A DNA stretch of 64,000 nt from an uncultured Sedimentitalea sp. (lineage in GTDB: Bacteria > Pseudomonadota > Alphaproteobacteria > Rhodobacterales > Rhodobacteraceae), in the NCBI GenBank assembly GCA_947504115.1, contig CANNGH010000004.1, forward strand, positions 1 to 64,000, written 5' to 3'. The notes under the pieces are model-generated. The model was not told where the DNA came from, did no database searches, and saw nothing but the letters and a program-made list of their open reading frames with translations. The translations under genes and the position numbers were made by a program. Below are positions 1 through 8,924 of this stretch, one piece after another (the first letter of the stretch is position 1; each line of letters starts with the position of its first letter).

Positions 1-224
1 TCACCAACGGTCAGAAGAAGACCAAACACTGAACAGAGCTAACTCATGAAAGCGGACTCTTAGGGGAGCAGGTCACCTGGTGTCCGCAGCCTCAGCCGGG
101 TCAATGCATCTCCCGGAAGGATTGCAGAGAAAACCTCTTCGTTTTTCTTCAATGCGACCAATCTCCTTGAAGCCTGATCGCATCACCCTTTCTCGCCCGT
201 TGCAGAGGAACCCATCTACGTACC
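1..224. other. left-edge non-coding stretch with short direct repeats
   Basis: The first 32 bases can be read as the last ten codons of an upstream plus-strand frame ending in TGA at 30-32, but that is too little to identify a gene. The rest, up to the ATG at 225, shows no convincing gene. Two near-identical 14-base direct repeats, TTGCAGAGAAAACC at 122-135 and TTGCAGAGGAACCC at 200-213, lie here. A third copy, TTGCAGAGAAAGCC at 467-480, is inside the next gene. They could be protein-binding sites or relics of the mobile island; this is inference. Confidence 0.4.
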
Positions 225-1125
225 ATGACAGAGATTGATCAAATAAGAAGCCTTTCGGATCTGCGTGTGCAGATCGAGACCGGCAGCCTGCCCACACCTG
301 CTGCCATGCCGGTCCTGGCATTTCTGGATTTTGCCGAGGCGGCGTTCGGCAGGGACTTTCATGAATGCGACATGCTCTCGTCCGAGCCCCTGTTTTCGCG
401 ATACTTTCCAAGCGAGCCCGACGAGAAGCTGTCGCAAGCCTTTGGCGATGCGGCGCTCTACCGGCGTTGCAGAGAAAGCCTGCACCGACATGCAAGGCTT
501 GCGGGTGTCTGGAAGGCTGACCCGTACACCTTGCTGAACCGCCTTGCCAAAGAGACCGGCCTCTCGGGCGTGAATCGAAAGGCGATAGCAGAGCTTTTCC
601 CAGCTGTGCCATTGTCGGCGATCACGCGCGACAAGGCCCTTGCCGTAGACCGCCGTCTACGCGGCCGGAAACGCTCTACACTTAGGAATTCACTTGCGAC
701 GATGGACCATTTCAGGACCGAACCACGCGTCGTCGCGGCAGGAATCCTGGGCCCTGAAATGATCGGCCCCTTGCCAATGTATCGCGACGGAGACAAACAC
801 CGTATCGAGTTGCCCATTGCCCTTGCCGCGGCTCTGGACCGGATTCCGGTCGGCCAAGCAAAACGGGCACGGCGCGCGTTCGAGCTTGCGGTCGATATGG
901 GCATTCTGCAGGAGAACCCGCCTTCGGGTGTCTGGTCGTTGGGCGAAGCGGATGCGCTGCGTTACCACGAAGCTCTTCGGCAGCAGATCTCCGACGAGAG
1001 CGCACAAGGGAATCTCAGAGCATTGATTTCCTTGCTTCGTGCAGCAACCCGCGATGCCGTGCCCGACCATGTCACGGTCGATCGCGTGCGCCGCCCGGAC
1101 AGGTACCTGCAACCAGTGGCACGGC
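225..1125 (+). pseudogene. truncated unknown protein fused to BREX remnant
   Basis: I do not recognise this protein. The frame opens with ATG at 225 and reads about 300 plausible residues. It is rich in Arg/Lys and predicted helical, with an all-alpha look reminiscent of the N-terminal or core-binding part of recombinases, but no catalytic motif is present. Around 1100-1130 the sequence switches abruptly to pglX homology in a different frame. The open frame continues to 1445 only by running out of frame through pglX, so residues after about 295 are not native. The simplest reading is a deletion that removed the 3' end of this gene and the 5' end of pglX. Identity is uncertain; the truncation is well supported. 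Confidence 0.5.
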
Positions 1126-1128
1126 CCC

Positions 1129-4100
1129 ATGCCCTTCCTCTTCGAGGAGATCGACGACTACACCGAACTGCTGATGCCCGAGGATTTGCTGTCGCAGAGC
1201 TCCATCCTCGCCGAACTGCGCAAGGTGATGACCGAGGACGCCTGTCAGGATGTCGAGATCATCGGCTGGCTCTACCAGTTCTACATCTCCGAGAAGAAGG
1301 ATCAGGTCTTTGCGGGCCTCAAGAAGAACGTCAAGATCACGGCCGAGAATATCCCCGCCGCGACACAGCTCTTCACCCCGCACTGGATCGTCCGTTATCT
1401 GGTGGAAAACTCGCTGGGGCGGCTCTGGCTGCTGAACCGGCCTGACAGCAAGCTGGCGGAGCAGATGGACTATTACATCGCGCCGGAAGAGCCCGGGACG
1501 GACTTCCTGCGCATCGCCCGCCCAGAAGACATCCGCATCTGCGATCCCGCCGCCGGCTCGGGGCACATGCTGACCTATGCCTTTGACCTGCTCTACGCCA
1601 TCTACGAGGAAGGGGGTATGACGCGACCACGATCCCCGCGCTGATCCTGACCCACAACCTGACCGGGGTGGAGATTGACGACCGCGCGGGCGCGCTGGCC
1701 GCCTTTGCGCTGGCGATGAAGGCGGCAGCAAAGCTGGGGCGGCGGCGGTTTTTGCGGATGGAGGCAAAGCCCGACATCTGCGTGTTGCAGAACGTGAGCT
1801 TTACAGATGCCGAGATGCAGGACGTGGCCGCCGTGGTGGGCAAGGATCTGTTCACCGATGAGCTGCGCGAGACGCTGGGCCAATTCGATCAGGCCAAGAA
1901 TTTCGGCTCGCTGATCGTGCCGAAGCTGCGCGACCCGGCCGAGACGCTGCGGGTGGTGGAGGCGCGGGATTTTGCGGGCGATCTGCTGTTGAAGGACGTG
2001 CAGGCGCGCGTCGTGGCCGTGCTGCGCATGGCTGAGGCGCTGTCGCCGAAGTATCATGTGGTGGTGGCCAACCCGCCGTATATGGGATGGGTCGGAATGA
2101 ACCCTCATATGAAGACTTGGCTCGGAAAAACTTATCCTGCATCGAAAGCGGATTTGATGACGGCCTTTATGTCCCGCGCGACCGGGCTCGCCCGCGCCAA
2201 CGGTTACTGGGCAATGATCAATCTGCCCTCTTGGCTATTCCTGAGCACGTTTGAGAAGTTGAGGTTGCAACTCATTGAGACGCAATGGCTACAATCGTTG
2301 CTACAACTGGGTCGCGGGATCTTCGGATCTGATTTTGGGTCGACAGCATTCATTTTCAGGAACGCAAAATCTCAGGGGCGTAAAGGTGTCTATCGCCGCC
2401 TGTTCGAAGAACATGTGCAAGTCAGGGACGTTGAGACAATCCGAAACCTGTATCTGAATTGGGACTACAAGCATTTCGAAACGGATCAGAACGAGTTCGT
2501 GAAAATTCCTGGATGCCCTGTAGCATATTGGCTTTCTGATGCAGTGCGTTCAACTTTTGGGGTGGCAGAGAGTCTTGGCGACGTAGCTACGACGCGAAAA
2601 GGAATGGTTACTGCAAGCAACGAAACCTTCATTCGAGCTTGGCAGGAGGTAAGCCAAGGCATTTCGAACTACACCGCCAAATCACGGGAAGATGCTAAAA
2701 AAAGTGAAGCTAAGTGGTTTCCAATGATTATGGGAGGTGACTTCCGTAGGTGGTATGGCAATCGAGAGTATGTCGTGAATTGGGAGAATGACGGTCACGT
2801 CCTACAAACCCGACGCCATCCGACCGAAGATCGCGTCTGGGCTACTAATTTCAATCTGGAATTCATATTCCGTCCGAACATTAACTGTAACAGCATCACC
2901 GCTTCGCGCCTTTTTTTTAGGGAGTCGCCGGGCGGCGAACTCTTCTCCTCTACGGGAATTGGTTTCTTCCCCTCCGGCGACACTTCGGAACTCGTGGCAT
3001 TCACCAACTCTAACTCCGCTGAGTATTTCTTGAACATTCTTACCCCCACGGTGACGGCGAACCCAGGAGACATTGGCAGATTGCCCGTGTTGAGCGAGGG
3101 AGTTGCTGAAGCAAGGAATATTTCGAAACGGTTGGTCGAAATTGCACGCGCCGACTGGGACGCCTACGAAACCTCCTGGGATTTCACCACGCTCCCACTG
3201 CTCCAACCTGACCACCGCGCCGAGACGCTGGAGGCCACCTACACCGCCCTCCGCACCCATTGGCAGGGCATGACGGACGAAATGCAGCGGCTTGAGGAAG
3301 AGAACAACCGCATCTTCATCGACGCCTATGGCCTGCAAGACGAGCTGACTCCCGAGGTGCCGCTGAACGAGATCACCCTCACCTGCAACCCCGCCTATCG
3401 CTATGGCACAAGGAACGACGCCGAGGCGAACGAGACCCGCCTGCGCGCCGACACCATGGCCGAGTTCCTCTCCTACGCCGTGGGCTGCATGTTCGGGCGC
3501 TACAGCCTCGACGCCCCCGGCCTGATCCTCGCCAATCAGGGCGAGCGGCTCTCCGACTACCTCGCCCGCATCCCCGAACCGCGCTTCATGCCGGACGAGG
3601 ACAACGTCATCCCCGTGCTCGACGCCGACTGGTTCCCCGACGACATCACCGAACGCTTCCGCCTGTTCCTGCGCGTGAGTTTCGGCGAGGCGCATTTCCG
3701 CGAGAACCTGCGCTATATCGAGGACGCCCTCGGCAAGGATATCCGCAAATACTTCACCCGCGATTTCTATGCCGACCACGTGAAGCGCTACAAGAAGCGC
3801 CCGATCTACTGGATGTTCTCCAGCCCCAGGGGCACGTTCAATGCGCTGATCTACATGCACCGCTATCGCGGCGACACGGTGTCGGTCCTGCTCAACGACT
3901 ACCTGCGCGAGTTCATCACCAAGCTGGAGGGCGAGCGCGCCCGGCTGGAGAAGCTCTCCGATGACGCGACGGCGACCCAAGGCCAGCGCACCAAGGCGCT
4001 GAAAGAGGCTGGCGTGGTGGCGAAACAGATCGACGAGCTGCATGAGTGGGAGCGCGAGGTGATCTTCCCGCTGGCGCAACAGAAGATCGAGATCGACCTC

Positions 4101-4181
4101 AATGACGGGGTGAAGGCGAACTATCCGAAATTCGGCGCGGCGCTGAAGAAGATTGCGGGTCTGGAGGCCAAGGATGACTGA
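1129..4181 (+). pseudogene. pglX: BREX-1 adenine methyltransferase PglX, 5'-truncated and frameshifted
   Basis: PglX is the adenine-specific DNA methyltransferase of type 1 BREX anti-phage systems. Homology starts abruptly at MPFLFEEIDDYTELL (codons from 1129), so roughly 200 N-terminal residues of the usual ~1,200 are missing. The SAM-binding motif I (DPAAGSGHMLTYAF, near 1545) and catalytic motif IV (ANPPYMG, near 2068) are both visible. Between them the frame breaks at the run GGGGG at 1612-1616: the first part stops at 1644, and the rest continues in another frame to TGA at 4181. The middle section (about 2100-3150) is less GC-rich and corresponds to the target-recognition region, which is normally variable. 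The stop overlaps the ATG of the pglZ stub (4174), the normal BREX arrangement. The gene has lost its start and is out of frame, so no full enzyme is expected. Confidence 0.9.
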
Positions 4182-4506
4182 CCGTATCACGGCCGGTCTT
4201 GCGCGCCTGTTCGATGAGCATCGGATCGTGTTCTGGTATGACACGGCGCAGGATATGCGCGCGGCCTATGAGGCGGCGGATCTGCCCGGCGTCGAGAAGG
4301 TCGAGATCGCCAACAACGAGTTCGGGTTGAAATACCGGATGCTGAGCGGCCCCGGGCTGCGCACTCTTTTTGGCCATCACCCTGCACTACGCGATCCCCA
4401 CGCATGGTCGGATCGCGCTGCTGGGAGAGCCCTCCAATTCGATTCGACCTACCATGAGCGGGTGAAGAAAAGCGCGCGGCGACATGGCACCTTCGCTGCC
4501 GCTTGA
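4174..4506 (+). pseudogene. pglZ: BREX-1 PglZ N-terminal stub
   Basis: PglZ is the alkaline-phosphatase-superfamily protein of BREX. The first ~55 residues (starting MTDRITAGLARLFDEHRIVF) match the conserved PglZ N-terminus, including the VFWYD and NNEFGLKYR stretches. Homology ends near 4345; the remaining frame to 4506 is not recognisable. Intact PglZ is about 800 or more residues, so over 90% is missing, and no brxL follows. The start overlaps the end of pglX, as in intact BREX operons. This is a fragment without catalytic residues. Confidence 0.85.
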
Positions 4507-4735
4507 TACGCTGACCCGGATCTCCGGCATGCCCGGCATCCACAAAGGGCTGCACATCCTGTTCCCGGTCAAGGCGGAGGCGATGACCTGGCTCACGGCT
4601 GCATCGCGGCGAGCTATTCAGCGGCCAGGCGCCCCTCGAAGTAATGGTCGAGGGCGGGCTTGATGGTTTCCTGGCCGTGCGGCGCAGGGAGCGTGGTGGA
4701 ATCGGTTCGCGAGACCACGTGACGCAGACCATCCG
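4484..4735 (+). pseudogene. DUF2384 (Xre/MbcA/ParS-type) antitoxin remnant
   Basis: Residues coded from 4484 (MAPSLPLDTLTRISGMPGIH, then KGLHILFPVKAEAMTWLTA) resemble the helical part of the antitoxins that pair with RES toxins. After about 4600 the homology moves into another frame (GELFSGQAPLEVMVEGGLDG, then FLAVRRR), which is the typical C-terminal DUF2384 toxin-binding block. The unshifted frame stops at 4661-4663 after 59 residues. A single frameshift therefore separates the two halves. The RES remnant directly downstream supports the call. The true upstream start is uncertain because the frame is blocked by TGA at 4463. Confidence 0.7.
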
Positions 4736-5259
4736 CGCACCGCAGCACACCATCTGCTCAATTCCGTCGCGCTATCCGTCAATCAACACCTTCGAGACAG
4801 TCACCAGAGCGCGTGGCCTCGCCACGGTGCTCGAGTTGGAAGGGTGGATGAATGACCGCCTTGTCTCCCCCCGGCTTAAACATTTGCCAAGATCGGAATG
4901 GGTGTTGCGGCCGGCCAACGCGAGCGTGATCATGGCCGTCTCCCTGCACGCAGCCCTCAAGCGCGCGCTTCGACGGGCCATACCTCGGCCAGGAATGGCG
5001 CAGCCACACTCACGACCGCCATTCTGGAAGCTGTAAGGGGCAATCGCCGCGAGATCGCCCTCAGCCCCAATCAGAAGACCGAGAAAATGCGTGAAAACAC
5101 CGCCTGTCTCGGCGGATACTTCGTCAATATCCGCAGTGCCCGACCGAAGTTGCATGATCCAGATCCAGCAAGCTACCCGGTTCCCACCGGGCACTATAAG
5201 TGCTTCGCCGATCCACGGAGGTATCACATTGTCCCGATCGACGTTGCCTGCTCCCATTA
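4736..5259 (+). pseudogene. RES-domain toxin remnant with several frameshifts
   Basis: RES toxins are NAD-degrading partners of DUF2384 antitoxins. Three blocks in three frames recall the family: IPSRYPSINTFETV with LELEGWMNDRLVSPRLKHLP near 4760-4900; ARFDGPYLG near 4965-4995; and TTAILEAVRGNRREIALSP with FVNIRSARPKLHDPDPASYP near 5010-5180. At least two frameshifts separate them, so no full toxin can be made. Order and spacing match a normal antitoxin-toxin operon. The extreme C-terminus (after about 5180) is not recognisable. The family call rests on memory of conserved blocks rather than a search. Confidence 0.7.
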
Positions 5260-5451
5260 TTATGGATATTTGCCCTCAACCACTTTCATGATCAGTGAGC
5301 GGCGCCAACGGCTCGAGCCGCCCTGCTTTTGGGCTTTGGGAAAGGTCTCACGTTTGATGTCGCGATAGATGCTTGCCTTCGAGCGAGCTACGATTTTGCA
5401 GACCTCTTGGATAGGCAGCAGAACATCGTGGGGCGTATCTTCGTGGTTCAT
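5260..5451 (-). CDS. AlpA-family DNA-binding regulator
   Basis: This is a 63-residue protein with an AlpA/MerR-like winged helix. The block LLPIQEVCKIVARSKASIYR followed by the D-I-K-x-x-x-F-P-K-A stretch and SSRWRR is the classic phage/island AlpA signature. I chose the ATG at 5451 because GGAGAAG lies about 6 bases upstream; the open frame extends further (to 5595), but that part lacks similarity. Such proteins regulate excision or integrase genes of prophages and integrative elements. It is intact, sits between the decayed island and the 3' end of tRNA-Phe, and is probably the last functional piece of the element. Its target is unknown. Confidence 0.75.
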   Translation of the reverse strand: MNHEDTPHDVLLPIQEVCKIVARSKASIYRDIKRETFPKAQKQGGSSRWRRSLIMKVVEGKYP

Positions 5452-5651
5452 TCTTCTTCTCCAGTTTGTGAACTGTCGAAGAAATGGTGTTGATCCGGTT
5501 TCGCCGGAAACGCGGATGTGCCAATAATCGTGTTTGATGCAATCAATCAAGGGAGGGAAGTCTGTCGTCCCGCTGTCGTCCCGGAACAGAAACACTCAGG
5601 TTTCCACGACCATCCACAATCGAAATGTCTATATTTTTCAGTTGCTTAAAG

Positions 5652-5726
5652 TGGTGCCCGGGGGCGGAATCGAACCACCGACACGAGGATTTTCAATCCA
5701 CTGCTCTACCCCTGAGCTACCCGGGC
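5652..5726 (-). tRNA. tRNA-Phe (GAA)
   Basis: On the minus strand a full cloverleaf is visible: acceptor GCCCGGG/CCCGGGC, D-arm GCTC/GAGC, anticodon loop TTGAAAA (GAA), T-arm GGTGG/CCGCC, and an encoded CCA end at 5652-5654. One U-U mismatch sits in the anticodon stem. The 3' end points toward the decayed island, so it is a plausible integration site. Confidence 0.95.
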
Positions 5727-5814
5727 ACGGGACGGCCATAATGGCCGGTTGGGTGCGGGCGTTCTAGATGTTGGTCGGGCGGGTGTCCAGAGCCATTTTG
5801 AACCTCATTGTGTG

Positions 5815-5997
5815 TCAATGCGGTTTGTACCGGGGCTCGGACGGATCGTGCTGGGCCTCGGCAATCTCATCCGGTTCCTGTGCCGGAATCGCGTAGGATC
5901 CGCGCAGCCATTTCGCCAGATCCAGATCGGCGCAGCGGCGAGAGCAGAAGGGCCGCCATTGCGCGGCGGTGGGCGCGTTGCAGATCGGGCAACTCAT
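5815..5997 (-). CDS. yacG: DNA gyrase inhibitor YacG, zinc-binding
   Basis: This is a 60-residue protein with the YacG zinc knuckle: CPIC at residues 3-6 and CSRRC at 18-22, followed by the D-L-A-K-W-L block. Members bind GyrB and inhibit DNA gyrase. The ATG at 5997 overlaps the stop of the RNase E/G gene by four bases, so the two are probably translationally coupled at the end of the infA-maf-RNase-yacG row. Confidence 0.93.
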   Translation of the reverse strand: MSCPICNAPTAAQWRPFCSRRCADLDLAKWLRGSYAIPAQEPDEIAEAQHDPSEPRYKPH

Positions 5998-7016
5998 CCG
6001 AAAACCTCGTTCAGGGGGATGCGCCCCCGTTTGCGTTGCAGTTCGTAATGGCCCAGCGGAGTCCAGCCGGCCAGAACGGTTTCCTCGCCATCGATGCGCA
6101 GAGCGGCACGCAGGGCGTTTTCGAAAGCCCGGCGTTCCTTTTTGGGCATGGGTGCCAGATCAATCGTGATCTGGCCGCCGAGACCGCGAATGCGCAAGGC
6201 GCGGGGCAGGGCGCGGGCGCAGGCCATGTTGGCCTTGAGGCCCGCCGCAGGCGACATATCGCTGCCGGTATTGACGTCGACGGCGACCAGCGCGCGTGTG
6301 GGTTCGATGAAGAGCACGGCACCACCCGAAAGCGGTTCGCGCGGCTTTTGTGCCGCCGCGATCGCGTCCATGACATCGTGGGTTTCCAGCGCGCCGGCAT
6401 CGGTGACGATCTCGGCTGGATCGGTCCATTCCCGCCATGCCAGCGCGTGCGGCCCGTCGCCTTCGACCAGCATTTCCAGCGCACCCGAACCGTCGCCCAG
6501 AACCTGATCGGCCAGCGACTTCATATCGGTGATATCCTCGGCTATGGCGTCGCCGTCCGCCCCCGCGCAGGACGAGCGCAGGATCAGCCCGTGTGTGGCG
6601 CCCGCCATGATTTCATGTGCGATTTCCAGAAGGCGGACGCGTTCGTCCTCATCGCGGATCGCGCGCGAGACGTTCAGGCCCGGTGCATCGGGCGTGACGA
6701 TGGCGTAACGGCTCTTGAACAGCAGTTTCTGCGTGACCGGAAGCGCCTTGCCGGACTCGGCATAGCCGCTGACCTGCACCAGCAGATGATCGCCCGGAGC
6801 CAGCCCCTTGACCTGTCGCAGAAAGGCGGGGCCGTCGCTGGTGGTCAGGAACACGCCGCCCTGTCCCTTGACGGGCCGGTCGGCGCGGGCGCGATAGATG
6901 GTGCCGGGGGCAGGGGCGTCGCTGGCGATCAACAGATCCTCAAGACGGCCATCGACCAGCAGGGCAGCGGTCTCGCGTCCGTTCAGGTGATCCAGAATGA
7001 TGGTGCGACCCTTCAT
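5994..7016 (-). CDS. ribonuclease E/G family protein
   Basis: This 340-residue protein belongs to the RNase E/G family of endoribonucleases. The catalytic-domain motif [10 protein letters not shown] (compare IDVNSG of RNase E) lies around residue 245 and the second acidic strand [14 protein letters not shown] around residue 295. The protein is short: it has the core domain but not the long C-terminal scaffold of RNase E, and is closer to a compact RNase G-like form. The ATG at 7016 overlaps the maf stop (ATGA), and its stop overlaps yacG. It probably acts in rRNA maturation or mRNA turnover; substrate specificity cannot be read from sequence. Confidence 0.88.
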   Translation of the reverse strand: MKGRTIILDHLNGRETAALLVDGRLEDLLIASDAPAPGTIYRARADRPVKGQGGVFLTTSDGPAFLRQVKGLAPGDHLLVQVSGYAESGKALPVTQKLLFKSRYAIVTPDAPGLNVSRAIRDEDERVRLLEIAHEIMAGATHGLILRSSCAGADGDAIAEDITDMKSLADQVLGDGSGALEMLVEGDGPHALAWREWTDPAEIVTDAGALETHDVMDAIAAAQKPREPLSGGAVLFIEPTRALVAVDVNTGSDMSPAAGLKANMACARALPRALRIRGLGGQITIDLAPMPKKERRAFENALRAALRIDGEETVLAGWTPLGHYELQRKRGRIPLNEVFG

Positions 7017-7591
7017 GTGCGGTCCTGATACAGTGGATAGCCCGCCGCCTGCAACAGCGTCGCGGTCTCGGCCAGCGGCAGGCCCACGATGGCGCTGAAC
7101 GATCCGCTGATCCAGGGAATGAAGGCGCCGGCCGGGCCTTGGATGCCATAGCCGCCAGCCTTGCCCTGCCAGTCGCCAGTGGCGAGATAGGCGTTGAGTT
7201 CGAGGTCCGACAGCCGTTTCATCCGGACCTGGCTGGTGACATCGCGCTGCCAGACGCGATCACCCCGGCGCAGCGCGATGGCGGTGACGACACGGTGGCG
7301 CCGGCCCGCGAGCGCGAGAAGGAATTGCGCGGCCTCGCCGGCATCAGCCGGCTTGCCCAGGATACGCCGCCCCATCGCCACCGTTGTATCCGCGCACAGC
7401 ACCAGATCGTCGGCATCCGACGGAACCGCCCGCACCTTTTCCAGCGCCATCCGCACGCAATAAGGGCGGGGCAATTCCCCCTTTTGCGGGGTTTCGTCGA
7501 TATCGGGGGGGTGAATGGCGTCGGGCGTCACGGAAAGCTGCGCCAGCAGGTCCAGCCGTCGCGGGCTGCCCGATCCCAGAATAAACGCCAC
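7013..7591 (-). CDS. maf: Maf-like nucleoside triphosphate pyrophosphatase
   Basis: This 192-residue protein has the Maf signature near its N-terminus, [16 protein letters not shown], and the internal block VLCADTTVA. Maf proteins hydrolyse non-canonical or modified nucleoside triphosphates and were first described as septum-formation inhibitors. The start is GTG at 7591, only 14 bases after the infA stop. That GTG lies inside the 3' arm of a perfect 9-bp hairpin (7583-7606), which could limit translation. The stop overlaps the RNase E/G start by four bases. Confidence 0.9.
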   Translation of the reverse strand: MAFILGSGSPRRLDLLAQLSVTPDAIHPPDIDETPQKGELPRPYCVRMALEKVRAVPSDADDLVLCADTTVAMGRRILGKPADAGEAAQFLLALAGRRHRVVTAIALRRGDRVWQRDVTSQVRMKRLSDLELNAYLATGDWQGKAGGYGIQGPAGAFIPWISGSFSAIVGLPLAETATLLQAAGYPLYQDRT

Positions 7592-7606
7592 GGATCGGTG
7601 GCGTTT
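7583..7606 (-). promoter_or_regulatory. hairpin between infA and maf covering the maf GTG start
   Basis: On the minus strand AAACGCCAC is followed by the 6-base loop CGATCC and then GTGGCGTTT, a perfect 9-bp stem. The 5' arm begins in the infA stop codon and the 3' arm starts with the maf GTG. There is no long U-tract, so it may reduce translation of maf or protect the infA mRNA 3' end rather than terminate. The function is inferred. Confidence 0.55.
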
Positions 7607-7823
7607 ACTTGAAGCGGTAGTTGATCCGACCCTTGGTCAGATCATAGGGGGTCATCTCGACCTGCACCTTGTCGCCTGCCAGAACACGGATGCGGTTCTT
7701 GCGCATCTTGCCTGCCGTATGTGCGATGATCTCATGGCCATTTTCAAGCTCGACCCGAAATGTCGCGTTGGGCAGGAGTTCTTTCACGACGCCGGGAAAT
7801 TCGAGCGTGTCTTCCTTGGCCAT
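7605..7823 (-). CDS. infA: translation initiation factor IF-1
   Basis: This 72-residue S1/OB-fold protein is the usual length for IF-1, with the conserved start [19 protein letters not shown], the block [19 protein letters not shown], and the end [12 protein letters not shown]-1 binds the 30S A site during initiation. It heads a row with maf, RNase E/G and yacG. Confidence 0.98.
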   Translation of the reverse strand: MAKEDTLEFPGVVKELLPNATFRVELENGHEIIAHTAGKMRKNRIRVLAGDKVQVEMTPYDLTKGRINYRFK

Positions 7824-7925
7824 GTCGTCTCCATATGTGACTGCTCCGCCAATATGCGGTTCGTGGGCTTAGATGGGCCTAAACGCCGCGATTTTCAAGA
7901 GAGCATCGACAGCGCGGACCGGTTT

Positions 7926-8438
7926 TCATGTCGCAGGGCGATTCCGCCGGTTCCAAGCGTCCTTTGCGCCTGTTTCGGCCTCGTTTTCGACCGGCTCGCC
8001 CCACTTCTTTTTCAGGTGCGCGATGATCTGGTCGCGTGTCTGGCGGTAATGGACCAGCTTTTCGTCGCGATCCTCGCCCAGTCCGGTGGGGTCGAGGATG
8101 GGCCAATAGACCACGTCCAGATGATAATACCGCGTCAGATCCAGCGCACGGCGCTGGCTGGCCGGCGACAACGCGACCACCAGATCGAACGATCCCAGAT
8201 CGTCGCCCCATTGCTCCATCTCGTCGAACGAGCGCGACCGGTGGCGCGACAATTCCACGTCGATCTCGTCGCAGACGGCGATGGCGAAGCCGTCGATCTC
8301 CATGTCGGTGCTGACCCCGGCGGATTGCACATAGGTGCCGGTGCCATAGAGCTTTTTCATGATGCCCTCGGCCATCGGCGAACGCACCGAGTTATGGTCG
8401 CAGCAAAACAGCACCGACTGGGGGAGCGGTTCGGCCAT
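7926..8438 (-). CDS. low-molecular-weight phosphatase family protein
   Basis: This 170-residue protein carries the P-loop CDHNSVRSPMAEG near residue 13, which fits C-x5-R-S of low-molecular-weight protein tyrosine phosphatases and arsenate reductases. A late D-P block (ILDPTG) may be the general-acid loop. Its stop lies about 100 bases before infA, and its ATG at 8438 directly abuts the UPF0262 stop. Whether it dephosphorylates protein tyrosine or reduces arsenate cannot be decided; no ars genes are nearby. Confidence 0.85.
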   Translation of the reverse strand: MAEPLPQSVLFCCDHNSVRSPMAEGIMKKLYGTGTYVQSAGVSTDMEIDGFAIAVCDEIDVELSRHRSRSFDEMEQWGDDLGSFDLVVALSPASQRRALDLTRYYHLDVVYWPILDPTGLGEDRDEKLVHYRQTRDQIIAHLKKKWGEPVENEAETGAKDAWNRRNRPAT

Positions 8439-8918
8439 TCAACCCCCGAAATGCAGCACGCAAACCAGCGTGAACAGGCGCCGGGCAGTGTGGGAATCGA
8501 TCTCGACCTTGCCGCTCAGCCGTTCCTGCAACACGCGGCTGCCTTCGTCGTGAATGCCGCGCCGGGCCATGTCGATGGTTTCGATCTGGCTGGGTGGCAG
8601 GGTCTTGACCGCTTCGAAATAGCTTTTGCAGATCTGGAAATAATCCTTGACCACCTGCCGGAACGGACCCAGCGACAGATGGAATTCCGCCGCGCTTTCG
8701 CCGCTTTCGGTATGCACGTCGAACACCAGCCGTTTGTCGCGGATCGACAGGTTCACCCGATACGGACCTTCCGGCGCGGCCCGGTCATCGCGGCGCGGCA
8801 GGACGAATGTGTTGTCTTCCAGCAGGTCGAAGATGGCGACCTTGCGTTCCTGTTCGATTTCCGGAGTCGGCGGGGGCAGGCCCGCGTCATCGAGGGCGAT
8901 ATCGACGATATGCGACAT
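8439..8918 (-). CDS. UPF0262 family protein
   Basis: This 159-residue conserved alphaproteobacterial protein has no established function. Recognisable blocks are ERKVAIFDLLEDN, GPYRVNLSIRDKRLVFD and FRQVVKDYFQICKSY. I start it at the ATG at 8918 (MSHIVDIALDD); an upstream in-frame TTG at 8924 would overlap the hisD stop. It sits immediately downstream of hisD, a linkage commonly seen in this group. Confidence 0.88.
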   Translation of the reverse strand: MSHIVDIALDDAGLPPPTPEIEQERKVAIFDLLEDNTFVLPRRDDRAAPEGPYRVNLSIRDKRLVFDVHTESGESAAEFHLSLGPFRQVVKDYFQICKSYFEAVKTLPPSQIETIDMARRGIHDEGSRVLQERLSGKVEIDSHTARRLFTLVCVLHFGG

Positions 8919-8924
8919 GGGCAA

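Noticed and set aside
225-1445. 406-residue continuous frame as one real protein
   Set aside because: From about residue 295 it reads the pglX segment out of frame (Arg-rich, unlike any protein), so only the first part is native.
1600-1670. Programmed frameshift in pglX
   Set aside because: PglX homologues are encoded in one frame, no slippery heptamer or stimulatory stem was evident, and the gene also lacks its N-terminus. Decay or sequencing error is simpler.
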